In this document: in pieces, positions 51,563-64,000 of the stretch
How the letters are laid out: each line of letters starts with the position of its first letter
Position numbering within the stretch: position 1 is the stretch's first letter
Assembly: GCA_009792885.1 (NCBI GenBank)
Contig: WMCF01000012.1
Span: forward strand, 15,971,026 to 16,035,025
Reading direction: 5' to 3'
DNA length: 64,000 nucleotides
Source: Eremophila alpestris peregrina
Taxonomy: Eukaryota; Chordata; Aves; Passeriformes; Alaudidae
Made by a program: the position numbers and the translations under genes
Notes under the pieces: model-generated
The model's input: only the letters and a program-made list of their open reading frames with translations
Told to the model about the DNA's origin: nothing
Database searches by the model: none

Positions 51563-52410
51563 GGTATAAAAGCCCACTGTGGATAAAACTGCCTTTTCAG
51601 CCCAATGGCAGTTTCTCCCTCCCAGCCCTGTGGCACAGAACCAGGGCTGGTACCCGCCTGAAAATCCCCAAGAACAGGAGAGGGCAATGATCCATTGGAA
51701 TGGTCCCTTGAACCCCCTCCCAAATCTGTGCCGGCAACAGCTGTGGCATTGCATCTCCTCCCAAGCTCTCCACCACCCTCCATGCCCACTGGGTCCTTTG
51801 GATACTGTCTTTTTGCCTCTCCTCCTCCCATCTTGCATGCTGTCAGTATCCATGGATGCCCCAGCACCCTCCTGCTGCACCAGGGTGCCAGCTCAGCCCT
51901 GCCAGGGCTGTGGCTTCTGGGGCAGCAGGACTGGGCAAAGAGGTGGAGAAAGGAGCACTACAGCAGCCAGCCATAACCCAGGGCACAGCAGTATTTTGCA
52001 AAGCCCCTTCCTCCACCCTGCAGCGAGGAGGCAATGCGGACTCCCTGCCCTGGCATGGGGGGCAGCACATCTGTGGCAGCGGGGGGAGATGCGATGGGTT
52101 TCTTTGGGCTCAAGCCTCCGGCAGTCACAGGCAGGCTAACTGGGGCTGAGCTCACAGCAGGGCCAGCAAACTCAGGTCCCTCAAAACCGAGGTGTTTTAC
52201 GGGGACTCCCAAAGGGGTGTTGGAGTGAGCCAGTCTCAGCCACACCGGTCGGATGGCTGCCACAGCTGGACCCCAGTGCCTGCCCCGCTGGCTGGCCGGG
52301 GTCCCCCAGTCCAGGAAAAAAGATATTGCAAAGAAGGTGATGGCCGATCCTGCCGCCAGGATAGGAGGGGAGGGGAGGGGTGGCTGGGGACCGGAACATC
52401 CTGCAGGGCC

Positions 52411-55400
52411 TCAGGATCCTGGTTGGGGGCTGGCTCCGCTCCGTAAACCTGCAGGAACCAAGAAGAGAAACAGTGAGTTTTCCCCAAAATCTACACCACT
52501 TCTCCTAGGAGAGGCAACAACCTGACCATGGCCTCAAAAATCATCTGCTCCTCTGGTCTGGGAGACAAGGGGATGATGCCCTTGTTCAAGCCACTGGGAC
52601 AAGTTCTCGTCATCGCAGCACCAGTCCTGGCACCCCATGAGACCCAAAGTGTCCCCCACCCCCTTTTTGGAGCAGCACTTACAGAGCAGGAAGCGCCGCA
52701 GGTTCTGCGCAGATCCCCCTGAGAGTAGGTAAGCCCAGGCAGCAGCAGCAACCATCAGCAGGTAGGAGGGCACCAGGCTGCCCACATACAGCGGGTTGCA
52801 AAACGACTGCAGAGAAAGGCATGAGAAGGGTGAGCCAGGCAGGACAGGGACAGGACGTGTGGCATCACCTCAGCAAATGGAGTGGGACAGGTGGCACCAA
52901 CCCCAGGATTAGGTTTGTGAAGGGCCAGCTCCTTGGCTAGTGCCAAAGGCTCTTTCCTCCCAGCACAGGGACCAGTACTCTGAATACAGGTCCCAGCACA
53001 GAGCCCAGCTCCCAGTTACTCACCAACCCTGAAACAGTGAGATGCATGATAACGACTGCTGCGATCTCCCACCAGCGCCGGTGCTCGCAGCCATGAAAGA
53101 AGAGGATCCCCCAGAAGGTGTGAAGGAAAATCAGCACCATGGTCATAAAAGCTGCAGGGAGAAACAGAGGTGTCACTGGGGAATCCTGACCTGGCCTGCC
53201 AGCTTGGGGAAGGGATGGAGATGAATCGGTAAAGGAAGGTTAGAGACACAGCTTGGCTGGACTGAGAGGTGCTGGGTCAGACTCTGAGTGTGGGAGACAT
53301 GGAAAGAAGAATAGAGAGGGTCTCAGGGAACATCAAGAAGGGTTTTTTCACAGAGATATGTGACAGGGGATTGTAAGGGACTCAGGTGGGTGAGGGTGCA
53401 GCATGGACAAGACAACGTAAGAGGGAAAACTCCAGTGCCCCATCTGCTGCCTCTGTGGTCGGGCAGAGAGGTGAGCAAAGGGTGCCAGTTACTCACCTGA
53501 GGTCAGGAAATACAGCTGTGAATCCCCATGGATGCCCACAGTGCCAGGCCCTAATGCATCTGCCAGGAGATTGATCATGGAGAAGGCGCCGCTCATGAGA
53601 CCAAAACCCACACCAGCCACTGCCGGGACAGGGACACTGTTAAGCTCTGAACCCCCCAAGGGTCACCCCACGCACCTCTGAGCAAGCTTTGGCATGAGAA
53701 ATCCCACTTTGCTCCCAGTACCATGCTCAGCCCTGCCCAGCCTCACCCCCTGCCCCGCAGTCAGGGTGCTCTGCTCTGCACAGCACTCACCATATGCCAT
53801 TTGCTGAATGGAAATGGGGGAGCAGCCGTCCTCGCTGAGGGCCACCAGCCCCTCGATGGCCTTCCTGTGGGTTGAGAGCACACTGGAGCCCAGCACAACC
53901 AAGACACCTCTCAAGGCATGGTGCACCATGCCACCTTCCTGGCAACCTCCCCCTCCCCAGGCAACACCTACCACAGAGATTGTCCGTGTGACTGTACCAC
54001 CAGACAAATCAGGCATGTGAAAATCACGTGAGGCCACACAGAAAGATTTTCCACAGAGGAATGTGGGTGCCAGCCAGCCCGGCAGAGCAGGGCTGGTGCG
54101 AGCGGGATGTTAGGTGTAAGGCAAGCAGCACCCCCGCATGGAAAGCAGCCCCACTGCAGGCGTGGGAGGCTGTACCTGATCTCCACGCTTAAAGAAGATG
54201 TTGAGTAACAATGGAGGAGGTGCAGAAAGAGCTCAAAGAGCTAGAAAAAATTTACGGGGAGAGAAACTGGGAGAGGAGAGGCTTCATAATTTGTGCCAAC
54301 TAGAGGTGTGACACATGAGGAGGGTGCCAGGCAGCTCCTCAACCCAGGGAGGACAGCAGTGCTTGGGATCAGAGATCCACAAGGCAAAGGAAACAGTGGT
54401 TTTGTGTCAGAGGCTGCTCCGTGGAGCTCTGCTACCCTCTGCCTGTCCGCCGCCGGCAGTGCCCTGCTGCAGGGAGCAGCGTGAGCCTGCTAACGCTCTG
54501 CTGGAGGCTCCCCCCCAGCATCCTTCCAGCTTCTATCCAGGAAGATCACAGAGTATGAAGGACACCTCCTTGCCAGCCCAGCCCCAGCACAGTGTCCATC
54601 CATCCATAGGACAGGGTGCAGCACATGCTCTCCCAGTAGCAAAAGCCCCTGCAGTCCAAGACAGTGGTATCAGGAAGGCTGAGGGCTGCCCAGGCTTCTC
54701 TGAGACTGTGACCCAGGCCGGTCAGGGCACCAGATCCTCCAGACCTTAGGTCTGCTCTGCCTCCACCACCTGAGACCCACTACGGTCAACACACCGAAAC
54801 AGGTGCCACCCCCGTGTTCTTGGTAAGCAGTGAGGCAGCTTCCTGCCACACTGAACATTCCCCCAGCAGCTCACAGGTGAAATCTGGCACCACCACAGCT
54901 GGAAAGAGTGTCCAGCAGTGCTAGCACAGTAGGGGAGATGCCGTTACCTGAGGAGCTTGTAGTAAAGGAAGCGGAAGGCCTCCTGCAGCAGCACAGAGAA
55001 CATCACCCCGAAAATCAGGAGCCCCCTCTGCAGCCGCTCATCCTGGGGGTCGCTGGCTTTCACTGCGATAAACCAGATGAGGGACGAGAGCAGCAGTGAC
55101 ACCAGCCAGAAGAAAGCCCTGCAAGAGACAGAGCTTGTTGGCATCGGTGCTGTGCCAGAGCCCCTGCCATGCTGGGACTGGCAGCTGTGCCTCAGCCTTG
55201 CCCACTCTCTGACCAGCACAGGGCCATTCTGGTGCAAGTGCTGGGCAGGTGGTGTCTGTGTGAGTCTCATTCATGTGCTGCGCCTGCACTCCTGCCCCAC
55301 TGGTCACCAGAACTGGCACCAGTGCCCCTGTTGTGCCCACAGCAATACCAGCACCTGTGCCAGGCTCATATCCATGCCAGTATCAGTTCCAGTACCACAT

Positions 55401-56363
55401 CCTTCTGATCCCACAGTGGTTTCCCAGCTGCATACATGCACCAGTACCATTACCAACCCTCCACTGGTACTGTATGAGTTCTTGTGTCTACGATGTGCTG
55501 TGACAGTAAGAGATACAATATTGGTGCTCTTGTCATGTGACTGGTGACTCCACTGAGCCCACAGCAGCACCAGAATGAGTACTGGTGAGTCCAGTGAGCC
55601 CGCCACAACACCGGCATCAGTACTGGTGACTCCAGTGAGCCCACCACAGCACCAGCATCAGTACTGGTGACTCCAGTGAGCCCNNNNNNNNNNNNNNNNN
55701 NNNNNNNNNNNNNNNNNNNNNNNNNNNNNNNNNNNNNNNNNNNNNNNNNNNNNNNNNNNNNNNNNNNNNTCCAGTGAGCCCGCCACAACACCGGCATCAG
55801 TACTGGTGACTCCAGTGAGCCCACCACAGCACCAGCATCAGTACTGGTGACTCCAGTGAGCCCACCACAGCACCGGCATGAGTACTGGTGTGCCTGTTGC
55901 AGCCACGACGGTGCCTCAGCCACTACCAATCACATGCCTATCACACCCCTGATGCCACCACCACCCTGTCACACCCATACTGGTACTAGTACTCCTGTCA
56001 CGCCCATATTGTACCAGCACCGCCATTGGTACCAGCACCCGTGTCCCGAATACAGGGATCGTGTTGAGGCACTAGGACCAGCACCCCATCACATCCGAAC
56101 TGGTCCCAGCACCCGCAGCAGAATCAGCGTCCCCACCGCGATCGTTCTTGTAGCAGCACCGCCGCGGGTCCCAGCGCCCCACCACGCCCACACCGCTCCC
56201 GGCGCCGATCCCGGTCCCACACCACGGCAGCGCCGGCATCGCTGACTGACCCGGCGATGAGGATGATGATGCGGAGCGGGTCGCGGGCGATGGTGAAGAT
56301 GAAGAGGCTGAAGGCGGGCCCGAAGGCGATGAAGGTGCACCCGAAGAAGACGGCGAGCGTCAT
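52411..56363 (-). CDS. APH1A-like: APH-1 subunit of gamma-secretase (APH1A-like)
   Basis: Seven exons on the minus strand: 56363-56251, 55118-54948, 53864-53791, 53619-53497, 53151-53024, 52806-52683, 52448-52411. They sum to 771 nt, 256 residues plus stop; human APH1A is about 265 and APH1B 257. APH-1 is the seven-span scaffold that holds presenilin and nicastrin together in gamma-secretase. The start reads AVFFGCTFIAFGPAF, as in the family. Present are the GxxxGxxxG motif (GVGFGLMSG), GPGTVGIHGDS, and the two conserved membrane histidines in FLHTFWG and MHLTVSGL. LSEDGCSPISIQQMAY and LLQEAFRF are closer to APH1A than APH1B. The last exon (LRSGASPQPGS) is short and does not resemble the human tail, so it is the least certain part. 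Confidence 0.9.
55539..55882. repeat. 41-bp tandem repeat interrupted by an assembly gap
   Basis: Units start at 55539 (diverged), 55580, 55621, 55662 (cut by the gap), resume inside a unit at 55770, then 55801 and 55842. Each has 'tactggtgactccagtgagc' or a close variant, and the period is exactly 41 bp. More diverged 'ccagtacc'/'accagcacc' sequence on both sides suggests an older, larger array. It lies in intron 1 of the APH1A-like gene. Confidence 0.95.
55684..55769. other. Assembly gap (86 N)
   Basis: A run of 86 N inside the 41-bp repeat. The flanking repeat phase (position 22 before, position 11 after) needs a missing length of 29, 70 or 111 bp and so on, so 86 does not fit a regular array. 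Confidence 0.98.
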
Positions 56364-56575
56364 TTCGGCGGGAGCGGGGACACGGGACCGGGGTCGGACC
56401 CGGAGCTCGGATCGGACGGGCCCCGCGGCCCCTTCCCCCTCCGCCGCCCTTCCGGGGCCGATGACGTCACACGTGCGCGCGCCGCCGCCGCCGGAAGCGG
56501 CGTCCCGGGGCGGGCCCGCGGGGCGGGACCAGGCCCGTCAGTCACGGGAGGTGTTGGATGTCGGGAAAGGCCCGG
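56364..56575 (-). promoter_or_regulatory. CpG-rich promoter of the APH1A-like gene
   Basis: Very GC- and CpG-rich sequence directly before the ATG. It contains a perfect CRE palindrome TGACGTCA (56462-56469), an E-box CACGTG directly after it (56470-56475) and an ETS-type CCGGAAG (56491-56497), with no TATA box. This is typical of a housekeeping CpG-island promoter. Confidence 0.65.
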
Positions 56576-56599
56576 CCTGAGGGGCGTCGGCCACGGGGT

Positions 56600-56770
56600 G
56601 GGCTTCCGAGGGAAGGGGTTGCAGCGCTAAGCGTGGCAGAGCTCAAGAAGCATTTGGTGAACGGTCTCGGGCACACGGCGTGACTCTTGGGGGGTCCTGT
56701 GCAGGAGCTGGAATCGATGATCCCTGTGGGTCGCTCCCAGCTTGGCGTTTTCCGTGTTCCTGTGGGAACG
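56600..56770 (+). mobile_element. CR1 LINE 3' fragment
   Basis: 'gagctcaagaagcatttgg', 'gtgactcttggggggtcctg' and 'gatgatccctgtgggtcgct' are successive CR1 3' blocks. It sits at the edge of the APH1A-like CpG-rich promoter. Confidence 0.85.
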
Positions 56771-58194
56771 CGGCCTGCGCCCAGGGGAGCTTGGCCTCGT
56801 CCCCACAGCCACCCCTTGAGTGGGGCCCTGCACGGCCCCCCAGGAGCAGGGGCTGGGAAAAGTGTGCAGGCTCTCCCACCCTCAGTGGTTCTGTGTTCCC
56901 TCCACTTGGCACCTCCAGGCCGACCCCAGTTCAACGAGATTGACACAGAAAGGCATTTTCCACTTACGGACACCCACGCCCCAATACACACCCTTTCCTC
57001 CTGCAGAAGACTTTGGACCGGAGCACTGGATGTACAGTTCGGCACCTGCTGAACCAGCAGAAACACCGCGCCCGTGCCAGTCTTGGCACATGCAGCAAGC
57101 TCCGAGAAGGCTTTGAGGGGTCTGGGTTTTGTTAAGTCACGGAAAACAGGCCCTGTTTCTAAAAGGCCCAATTCACAGCAGAGCAGTCCAGCGTGGAGTA
57201 CAGAGAGCTCTCCTGAACCAGAGAAATCACAGCGGAGCAGTGAGATGTGGGTCCCACCATACCCCCACCAGCTCATGGGCTAGCCCTCACAGCCAGGAAG
57301 TTGGTGGCTGGAAGTGGGAATCACAGGATCTTTTCCACTTGTTCTGGGGTTTGGCTTGGTCACCAGGGTTTACAAGGCCTGCTGGGCCAAGGGAGCCTTT
57401 GGGAGCTTGCTGGTCCTGGGTGAGGATAGCCAGGACCCATGAAGGGTGGAGATGAAAGTTGGGGCTTGCCAGCTGGGAGATGTGGCTCTGGTGGCTTCGA
57501 CATCAGGGAGGATGGGTCACAGCAAGAGGTGTCACCAGGGACATCACCAGGCTGCCCCAGCCCCACCACACCTGGATTCTGGTGACCAGTGTGCATGCAG
57601 AGGAATGCTGGGCTGGATGGGGATGGAGGCAATACCAGGGGGTTCCTAATGAGAAGAAATGCAAGCACCTCAGGGCAATACAGGGCAGAGAACTGTGCTT
57701 GGGGCTGAAGGAGAAGCTTAGGGCTCTCAGTGGTGGCAGGTGCCCAGAGAGGCTTTGGGGGACATTCTGGGTGCCCCCAGTGCCCTGGTCCCTCCCACCC
57801 TTTCCATCCACCAGGCCTTGGCTCCGAGACTTGTGTTCGTCCTGACTCTGCTGACCTTCCAGCCTAGACTGCAGCATCATGACCAGGCCAACATGGACAC
57901 AGCCAGACATATAGAAGAGCGTGAGGAGTATATGCACCATGAGATGACTTGGCTGCTGCAGGTGATAGAGGGGAGGAGGGCACCATGGAAGCCCTACTCC
58001 TTTCTGCAGTGCAGCAGCAGTGTTTTGAGGTGCTGTAGTAGCCCTGTTCCTGGTCACTGTGGGCTGCTGGCTGGACAGGCAAAGGAAACATGCCTCTGCC
58101 AGCTGCAGGGAACAGGAGAGCTCCAGCAGCAAGGAGGAGGAGAATGGCCAGAAGAAGTTCAAAGGTCCACAGTGGTCTCAGATCTTTGTGATCA

Positions 58195-58310
58195 GCACAT
58201 CCATCACCACTGGAAACATTCAAGCTAAGGCTGGATGGGGCTGTGAGTAACATGGTCTAGTTGAGAGTGCCCCTCCTCACTGTGGCAATGATTTTTAGAG
58301 ATCCCCTCTG
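58195..58310 (+). mobile_element. CR1 LINE 3' fragment
   Basis: 'aacattcaagctaaggctgg' followed by 'atggggctgtgagtaacatg' and 'gtctagttgag' matches the CR1 3' region; the tail is lost. Confidence 0.75.
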
Positions 58311-60621
58311 ACCCCAGCTATCAATGCTTCCCTCCAGCTGCCTTGTCCTCTGCTGGCATTGACAAGTCAGTAATATTGATTGGGGCTGGGAGATCTGTGT
58401 AGCACTTGGCTTTAGGGGGCCTGACCTGTTTTGAAATCCCCCCAGAGCCTTGCAAAACCCTCACAACTTGGCAACACAGTTTTTCTGGCCCTCACCCCAA
58501 TGTCTCAAGCTTTAGATGGAGGGAGAGATTGAAGGGTGGCAATAGTCTGTGCCTGGCTCTGCACAGCTTGACTTTTCTCATCAAAATATCTCAGATGCTC
58601 TTTGTGTGGTCCTCCCACTCCAGCATGTAGTTCAAGGGCATTGAACAGGAAGGATCTGGAGATGAAATGAGGCACTGGAGAGATGAGAGAACTGGAGCAG
58701 AGAGCAGAGGTGAGAGGCTGCTGAAAGTTAATGTGCTGGTGTATCAATGGGGTGGCAACCAACAGCAGGGCTGAAAGCTCTCTGGGGAGATCTTCAGTCT
58801 GCCAGGCCAAAATAAACAAATCCAAAGGTTGAAATTCCATGGGAGAAGTGGAGAGAGAGGAAGGGAGGAGGGCACAGGCACTTCAGTCCCCAGCATGGGT
58901 CTGTGACACCTGTGGGGAGACATGCTCCCATGCCAGCAGTTCCACAGTGCCCCACGCTCCCAGAACTTTCCCTGGCCTGCCTATTTCTCTGTGGGGCCGC
59001 AGGGGAAAGGAGATGGGTGGAAGAATGGAGGAAGTGCAAAGCTTTGCTGAACAATAAAAGAAGCTCATGTCTTTCTCAGGCTGAGCATCACCTGGGAAGG
59101 ATCTCACTGCCAAATCACAGGCAGTTCAAAGGAATAAAAAGTCTCTAGCAGTGAGGTGTTAACAGTTAAGTCAAGTGGACTGGTCCAAACCGGGAGGCAG
59201 CAGCAGCTAATGGGGAAAAAACAGTGGGTGTGAAAGGGCTCTTTGTCCCAGCAGGAAGGCGAAGGGCGCCCAGAGGCTGGGCACTGGGACGCACCCTGAC
59301 CGGGGCACAGGGCAGGCTTGTTTGCAGTGCAGGGTGCAGGCTTACAGAGAAGAGGCGCTTTTGCACGCTGGTTCTTTTCGAAGGCAAACAATCCCCTGCC
59401 TGGAAGGTGCTTTGACTAAACAACAGAATGGCTCCGCTGATGCACTGCAGAAGAGGAAGGCGGGCCCAAGGAGGAGCTCCAGCGTCTGCGCAGGGACAGC
59501 TCAGCAGTGCAAGACACCATGTACTGTCCTCCCCTCCAGCTCCTCCAGGCCCAGAGTGGGAGGCTACAGGTCACAGCAGACTTTGCAACCTTGGGAGAAT
59601 GAACTGAAGATGAGCACCCCATGCACGGGGAGCTTTTTTCCCTGCTGTAGAAGGTCTTAGAATCACAAAACAGAATTGCTGGTCTTTGGAGAGGGCAGGA
59701 GGCCAGCAGCACCTGGGCAGGAAAGAGATGAAATCTCAACACCCTCCTTTCCTGACCAAAGAGACACAGCAAATAAAGGAATTCAGATAACAAAAGCGAT
59801 CCCTGTCAGTCTTTTGCTGGGTCTGGCTTGACAAGGGGTCAGCATGCATTGTGTTTCCTGGCAGTGTGTGGATGTGCTTTAAGAGGGATATCCGCTGGGT
59901 AGCGTAGGACAACAGGGCTTGGTCCACATCATGAAGGAGCCCAAAGTGAAGGGCAGGACTAGATAATGGCTGTGGGCATCCCCAGGAAATCCAGCCTATT
60001 TTGGTAACAGCAATGAGACACATCCGGCTGCTCTTCAATTTGTGTTGGAGAAAATACAGCAGGCCAGGAAGAAACTTCCTGAACACTTTGTCCGCTGCAT
60101 TAATATTTGTTAGCTTCCACAGCTGTCCCTCAGGCAGGTATTCAGTCACTGGCAATAGAAATTGCAACTAGTACAAAGGGTGAGCAGCTAATCCCATACC
60201 TGGAGAAGACCCTGACAACTAATAATGTATGCCTGCATGATCATATGCTTGTATTTCCACATTGTCATAAACGTGAACCCTCCATGGAGACGTCAAGGAC
60301 CTTGTGGCTTCCCCAGATGCCAAGCCAGTAGCATGCAGACTGTGGAAGGGGACACACCAGTGACATGGTTTATCACTGTGTACTTGAAGAGGATGGTGAG
60401 TTTGGACTGATCTTGAGACCTGGAGGGTCCTTCTGTGTTCCAAGGAAGTGATGGATATGAGGAAACACAGTTCAAACCATGTGGTTATTCTGAGCCCGCC
60501 AGAGCCACAGAGGTCCTGCAGACCTTCCATGCATGAACTGGGGAGGGAGACCCACACCTCCTCTCCCAGTGCCTGTACTCATCCAAAGAACCAAACATAG
60601 CCATCTATCTTGTCAAACTGC

Positions 60622-60627
60622 TTTAAT
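60622..60627 (-). terminator. Possible TPM2 distal poly(A) signal (ATTAAA, minus strand)
   Basis: TTTAAT on the + strand reads ATTAAA on the minus strand, about 200 bp after the exon 9d stop. I saw no AATAAA in the expected range. Confidence 0.45.
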
Positions 60628-60829
60628 ATTTGGACATAAAGACAGGACAGAGCCAGTTAGGCTGTGCACAAACAAGATCCCCTTGAGCAACAGTGCAAGG
60701 CTGCTGAGCTTCCCTTCTCAATGGAGGTGTGGATTTGGCCAAGATGCAGTTCAGCTGACGACATCCTGAGCATGCCAGTGGGGTGCAAGTGTTGGGTAGG
60801 GGAAAGGGATAGGGGCTTGCGAGGACAGC

Positions 60830-64000
<3,171 letters not shown>

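Larger units (their letters stand above)
56576..60600. other. Intergenic region between APH1A-like and TPM2
   Basis: Four kilobases with two CR1 pieces and no gene I can name. A few open segments with good splice borders on the + strand (57863-57961, 59451-59569) and a TM-like stretch near 58.05 kb are described under findings. None is supported by a recognised family. Confidence 0.5.

Noticed and set aside
57864..58253. Minus-strand Leu-rich membrane-like frames (FELLLAILLLLAAGALLF)
   Set aside because: They are the antisense of Glu/Lys/Ser-rich codons and change frame halfway; no start or splice structure supports them.

Overview
This is vertebrate nuclear DNA, almost certainly from a bird. 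Genes are split into short exons with GT-AG introns, and at least a dozen fragments of the avian LINE CR1 (3' ends with the typical TTCTATGATTCTATG-like tail) lie in introns and intergenic DNA. Three gene families are recognised with confidence (carbonic anhydrase IX, an APH-1 gamma-secretase subunit, beta-tropomyosin). A fourth, larger gene at the left edge joins a myosin motor to an SH2 domain. No tRNA, rRNA, CRISPR array or bacterial-type feature was seen.

Layout. 1-15.2 kb (+): the 3' part of an unconventional myosin gene, with 18 coding exons in the window. It runs from the relay helix through the actin-binding loop, SH1 helix, converter and one IQ motif, then a short coil, a proline-rich linker, an SH2 domain of the SH2D2A/HSH2D/SH2D7 type and a Ser/Pro tail. 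15.2-34.6 kb: a gene-poor stretch with several CR1 fragments and no convincing exon. 34.6-35.2 kb: a degenerate ~45-bp minisatellite just upstream of the next promoter. 35.3-50.8 kb (+): CA9, 12 coding exons, 377 residues, with an AP-1/GC-box/hypoxia-response-element cluster before the ATG. 51.5-56.4 kb (-): an APH1A-like gene, 7 coding exons, 256 residues, convergent with CA9. Its first intron holds a 41-bp tandem repeat and the only assembly gap. 56.4-60.6 kb: intergenic, with CR1 pieces and a few exon-like open segments of uncertain status. 60.6-64.0 kb (-): the 3' end of TPM2, with the end of exon 8 and three alternative last exons (muscle 9a, 9c-like, 9d).

How the genes relate. The genes do not form a pathway. 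Their order SH2 gene - CA - APH1 - TPM resembles the human regions holding CA14/APH1A/TPM3/SH2D2A (1q), CA12/APH1B/TPM1/SH2D7 (15q), TPM4/HSH2D (19p) and CA9/TPM2 (9p). The window therefore looks like an intact copy of an old duplicated block in which the SH2 gene still carries a myosin motor and an APH1 copy sits between CA9 and TPM2. The human locations are recalled, not checked here.

Exon limits come from reading splice sites and codon phase by eye. For the myosin-SH2, CA9 and APH1 models the exon lengths sum to an exact multiple of three, ending in a stop.
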